From Gammaproteobacteria bacterium (GTDB lineage: Bacteria > Pseudomonadota > Gammaproteobacteria > BMS3Bbin11), in assembly GCA_030597275.1 (NCBI GenBank), contig JAUVSB010000064.1, positions 1-7,795 on the forward strand: DNA of 7,795 nt, given 5' to 3'. Below the pieces are notes generated by a model, which saw only the letters and a program-made list of their open reading frames with translations, did no database searches and was not told the origin of the DNA. Position numbers and translations under genes: made by a program. Numbering within the stretch: the stretch's first letter is position 1; the number at the start of each line of letters is the position of its first letter. This document shows, piece by piece, positions 5,406-7,795 of the stretch.

Positions 5406-5437
5406 TTTTTTGACTGTGTTTATCACACAGCAAAAAA
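5406..5437 (+). other. Hairpin in the nirE mRNA leader
   Basis: TTTTTTG (5406-5412) pairs with CAAAAAA (5431-5437) and, after a bulged A, CTGTGT (5414-5419) pairs with ACACAG (5425-5430), with loop TTATC. The 13-bp stem starts about eight bases into the predicted transcript and ends 11 bases before the ribosome binding site. It is not followed by a T-run, so it is not an ordinary terminator. It may stabilise the 5' end or modulate translation. Confidence 0.6.
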
Positions 5438-5448
5438 GCAGTATCACC

Positions 5449-5454
5449 AGGAGG
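5449..5454 (+). promoter_or_regulatory. Strong ribosome binding site deciding the nirE start
   Basis: AGGAGG lies nine bases before the ATG at 5464. The open frame extends up to a TTG at 5410, but that start would fall inside the leader hairpin and put this site within the coding region. Confidence 0.85.
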
Positions 5455-5463
5455 CGGTTATTG

Positions 5464-6264
5464 ATGAGTAATAAAGGCTTCGTATCACTGGTTGGCGCAG
5501 GCCCCGGTGATGTAGATCTTATGACAGTCAAAGCAGTACGTTTGCTTCAGCAAGCGGATGTTGTGGTGTATGACAGGCTGGTCTCAGCTGATATTCTTGA
5601 TCTTATTCCCTCCGGTGTCAGCCGTATTTCTGTCGGCAAGGAAGTTGGCAAACACTGCGTACCACAGCATAAAATTAACGAAACCATTGTCAACCTGGCC
5701 AGGTCAGGTCGTCGTGTCGTGCGCCTCAAAGGGGGTGACCCCTACATGTTCGGGCGTGGTGGTGAAGAAGCACTGACACTAATAAAACACCAGATTGCTT
5801 TTGAAATAGTACCTGGTATTACTGCCGCATCAGGCTGCAGCGCATACAGCGGTATCCCGTTAACACATCGTGGCATGAGCCGTAGAGTGCAGTTTATTAC
5901 CGGGCATTTTAATGATGATGAACCACTCAATCTCAACTGGAAATCTATCGCTGACCCTGATTCAACACTGGTAATTTACATGGGGATGGCCAATATCGAT
6001 ATGATTACCGGCAAGCTAATTGAAGCCGGCCTCGATGCGGGCACCCCCGCCGCGGCCATTGAAAATGGTACTAAGGATCAACAGAGACGTGTGCTGACCA
6101 CATTAGGCAAACTTGCCCTGGAGGCCCATGCTGAAAAACTGCAGGCACCGGTAATTTTTGTTATCGGACAGGTGGTGAGCCTGGCGAATCAGCTGGACTG
6201 GTTTGTCACTGAAGAAGCGACCGGGCTTAGCTTTACTGAAAATGAAAAAACCTCTTATGGTTAG
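5464..6264 (+). CDS. nirE: Uroporphyrinogen-III C-methyltransferase (SUMT) of heme d1 synthesis
   Basis: A 266-residue cytoplasmic enzyme that uses two S-adenosylmethionine to methylate uroporphyrinogen III at C2 and C7, giving precorrin-2, the committed step towards heme d1 (and siroheme or cobalamin). Family motifs are clear: VGAGPGD (10-16), VVYDRLV (34-40), RLKGGDPYMFGRGGEE (87-102), VPGITAASG then IPLTHRG (116-137) and YMGM (172-175). The length fits stand-alone SUMTs (about 250-280 residues); there is no fused siroheme synthase or HemD domain. Sequence alone does not cleanly separate cobA from nirE; the name rests on the following nirC and nirF. It is the first gene after the FNR/Dnr-type promoter, and its end overlaps nirC. 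Confidence 0.92.
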   Translation: MSNKGFVSLVGAGPGDVDLMTVKAVRLLQQADVVVYDRLVSADILDLIPSGVSRISVGKEVGKHCVPQHKINETIVNLARSGRRVVRLKGGDPYMFGRGGEEALTLIKHQIAFEIVPGITAASGCSAYSGIPLTHRGMSRRVQFITGHFNDDEPLNLNWKSIADPDSTLVIYMGMANIDMITGKLIEAGLDAGTPAAAIENGTKDQQRRVLTTLGKLALEAHAEKLQAPVIFVIGQVVSLANQLDWFVTEEATGLSFTENEKTSYG

Positions 6265-6622
6265 GGCGCGAGAGCAATATAGAGCAGCCCTGAATAGCAT
6301 TCTTTTATGCGCTGGCATGATGTTATTGTCTCACTCTGTTTATGCAACACAAGCTTCATCAACGATGCTGTCTGAACAGCACCGTGCCGAGTTGCACAAC
6401 CTCCTGCTTCAGGATTGTGGTTCCTGCCACGGCATGACATTAAAAGGAGGTCTGGGGCCTGCCTTGACGCCTGATGCACTGAAAGACAAGCCTCGTGAAT
6501 TCATTGAACTCACTATTCGCGAAGGACGCAGTGGAACACCAATGCCACCGTGGAAGAATATCCTGACCCGGGATGAAATACTCTGGCTGGTCGATACTTT
6601 ATATACCGGAGTCAGACCATGA
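6242..6622 (+). CDS. nirC: NirC-type periplasmic monoheme cytochrome c
   Basis: A 126-residue protein with a signal peptide of about 35 residues (basic n-region, hydrophobic LLCAGMMLL, ending SVYA) and one class I heme c domain: CGSCH at 59-63 followed by GMTLKGGLGPALTP, and distal Met101 in GTPMPPW. These blocks are characteristic of NirC (cytochrome c55x), proposed to carry electrons to NirS or to d1 maturation. The start is uncertain: ATG 6242 (chosen for its MKK start) overlaps nirE by 23 bases, ATG 6257 is also possible, and an in-frame TTG at 6203 lies deep inside nirE. Neither ATG has a clear Shine-Dalgarno, suggesting translational coupling to nirE. The stop overlaps the nirF start (ATGA). 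Confidence 0.88.
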   Translation: MKKPLMVRAREQYRAALNSILLCAGMMLLSHSVYATQASSTMLSEQHRAELHNLLLQDCGSCHGMTLKGGLGPALTPDALKDKPREFIELTIREGRSGTPMPPWKNILTRDEILWLVDTLYTGVRP

Positions 6623-7794
6623 AGATGATTTCCAATACACTCTATGCTGTTTTGCTACTGGTCTTTCTGGCAGGCTGTAATTCATTGCGTGGCACGGGTG
6701 ATATGGGCGTTGTTATTGAGCGTGCAACAGGCAGTGTTCAAATCATTGAAACGACACAACAGACAAAACTAAATCAGGTAGATGGCCTCGGTGATCTGTC
6801 ACATGCATCAATCGTATTTTCACGAGATGAACGCTTTGCCTATGTGTTCGGTCGTGACGGCGGATTGACGAAAATTGATCTTCTAACGGCGAAGATTGAT
6901 AAAAGAATTATCCAGTCTGGCAACAGTATCGGTGGGGCGCTTTCACAGGATGGCAGACTGGTTGCAGTTTCCAATTATACTCCCGGCGGGGTAAAGGTGT
7001 TTGATGCCGACACGTTGAAGCTGGTGGCTAATATTCCTGCTGCATACGGGGAACAGAAACAACAATCCAAGGTGGTCGGTCTCGTCGATGCACCGGGTCA
7101 GAAATTTGTCTTCTCTATTTATGATGCGGGTGAATTATGGATCGCTGATTTCAGTCAGGGGGATACGCCGGTTATTACCCGTTTCAGGGATATAGGCAAA
7201 CAGCCATATGATGGTTTGATTACCCCGGACGGCCGTTTTTATATAGCGGGACTGTTTGGTGAAGATGGCCTTGCTCTGCTGGACTTATGGCATCCAGAAA
7301 AAGGTGTTAAAGGTATCTTGAACGATTACGGGCGTGGTTCAAAGAAAATGCCTGTTTATAAGATGCCGCACCTGGAAGGCTGGGCGATGACGGAAGACTA
7401 TGCATTTCTACCCGCTGTCGGTCGTAATGAAGTATTGATCGTTGACCGCCATAACTGGAAACAGCTCGCTTCAATCCCGGTGCATGGACAGCCGGTGTTT
7501 GTTATGGCGCGCCCTGATGGCAGACAGGTTTGGGTCAATTTTGCCTATCCACGCAATGACACGGTTCAAGTGATAGACACAGAACAATTACAGATAGTAA
7601 AGACACTAAAGCCGGGTAAGGCTGTACTACATATGGAGTTTACGCCTCGCGGTGAGCATGTCTGGATTTCTGCACGAGATGCAGGAAAGGTAACGGTTTA
7701 CGATACAGAGAGTTTTAAGACAATCACGACCCTGCCGATGAACAAGCCCAGCGGCATATTTTTTACCAGCCGTGCTCATCGGATTGGTCTGTAG
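6619..7794 (+). CDS. nirF: NirF, periplasmic heme d1 biosynthesis lipoprotein with d1-type propeller
   Basis: A complete 391-residue protein. The N-terminus is a lipoprotein signal with lipobox LAGC (Cys20), so the mature protein is anchored on the periplasmic side. The rest is a d1-type eight-bladed propeller without a c-heme domain: LSHASIVFSRDERFAYVFGRDG (61-82, His62 matching the conserved NirF histidine near the N-terminus), YKMPHLEGWAMTEDYAFLPAVGR, and the ending LPMNKPSGIFFTSRAHRIGL typical of NirF. NirF is needed for a late step of heme d1 synthesis, probably on a d1 precursor; its exact reaction is not settled to my knowledge. GGAG at 6608-6611 serves as ribosome site, and the ATG overlaps the nirC TGA. 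The stop is one base before the window end, so further nir genes (nirD, L, G, H, J) may follow. Confidence 0.93.
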   Translation: MKMISNTLYAVLLLVFLAGCNSLRGTGDMGVVIERATGSVQIIETTQQTKLNQVDGLGDLSHASIVFSRDERFAYVFGRDGGLTKIDLLTAKIDKRIIQSGNSIGGALSQDGRLVAVSNYTPGGVKVFDADTLKLVANIPAAYGEQKQQSKVVGLVDAPGQKFVFSIYDAGELWIADFSQGDTPVITRFRDIGKQPYDGLITPDGRFYIAGLFGEDGLALLDLWHPEKGVKGILNDYGRGSKKMPVYKMPHLEGWAMTEDYAFLPAVGRNEVLIVDRHNWKQLASIPVHGQPVFVMARPDGRQVWVNFAYPRNDTVQVIDTEQLQIVKTLKPGKAVLHMEFTPRGEHVWISARDAGKVTVYDTESFKTITTLPMNKPSGIFFTSRAHRIGL

Positions 7795-7795
7795 T

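Noticed and set aside
5410..5463. Longer nirE starting at TTG 5410
   Set aside because: The start would lie in the leader hairpin and the added 18 residues are not part of the SUMT fold; ATG 5464 has an AGGAGG.
5047..5463. A small gene or structured RNA in the divergent intergenic region
   Set aside because: Apart from the promoter sites, inverted repeat and leader hairpin, I see no open frame with a ribosome site and no tRNA or riboswitch pattern.
6203..6241. Longer nirC starting at TTG 6203
   Set aside because: It would lengthen the overlap with nirE to about 60 bases and put extra residues before a good signal peptide; ATG starts at 6242 and 6257 are better.

Overview
The window looks like part of a denitrification locus from a gammaproteobacterium, possibly a sulfur-oxidising or other facultatively anaerobic lineage. 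This rests on the domain content (heme d1 biosynthesis genes, a NapC/NirT cytochrome, many periplasmic c-type cytochromes) and on FNR/Dnr-like operator sites. The exact taxon cannot be fixed from sequence reading alone. No nirS (cd1 nitrite reductase) is present; I infer that it lies outside the window, probably upstream of the truncated first gene.

Layout. (1) 1-1443, plus strand: the 3' part of a NapC/NirT-type quinol-oxidising cytochrome fused through an Ala/Glu/Val linker to a second heme-binding domain of the cytochrome c-552/ethylbenzene dehydrogenase type. A strong intrinsic terminator (1464-1499) follows. (2) 1556-3500, plus: a small amicyanin-like cupredoxin, then nirN (c-heme plus d1-type propeller, dihydro-heme d1 dehydrogenase family). 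(3) 3553-5046, minus: a membrane-anchored bacteriohemerythrin followed by a secreted helical triheme cytochrome c that I cannot assign to a named gene. The cytochrome gene is convergent with nirN, and period-7 repeats lie on both sides of it. (4) 5047-5463: a 417-bp divergent regulatory region with two FNR/Dnr-like promoter arrangements, one facing each way, a perfect 13-bp inverted repeat and a leader hairpin. (5) 5464-7794, plus: nirE, nirC and nirF, all overlapping, the start of a heme d1 operon that probably continues beyond the window.

How the genes fit together. NirE makes precorrin-2 from uroporphyrinogen III in the cytoplasm. Later enzymes (nirD/L/G/H and nirJ, not seen here) would convert it onward, and NirF (periplasmic lipoprotein), NirC (periplasmic cytochrome) and NirN complete or handle heme d1 in the periplasm for NirS. 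The NirT-like fusion would pass quinol electrons to periplasmic acceptors, and the cupredoxin is a candidate soluble shuttle. The hemerythrin and triheme cytochrome appear co-regulated with nirE from back-to-back anaerobic promoters. I infer, without proof, a role in sensing, binding or detoxifying NO or oxygen, or in electron transfer.

The least explained parts are the hemerythrin/triheme cytochrome pair, the heptamer repeats around the cytochrome gene (one array overlaps its unusual TTG start), and the architecture of the divergent control region.
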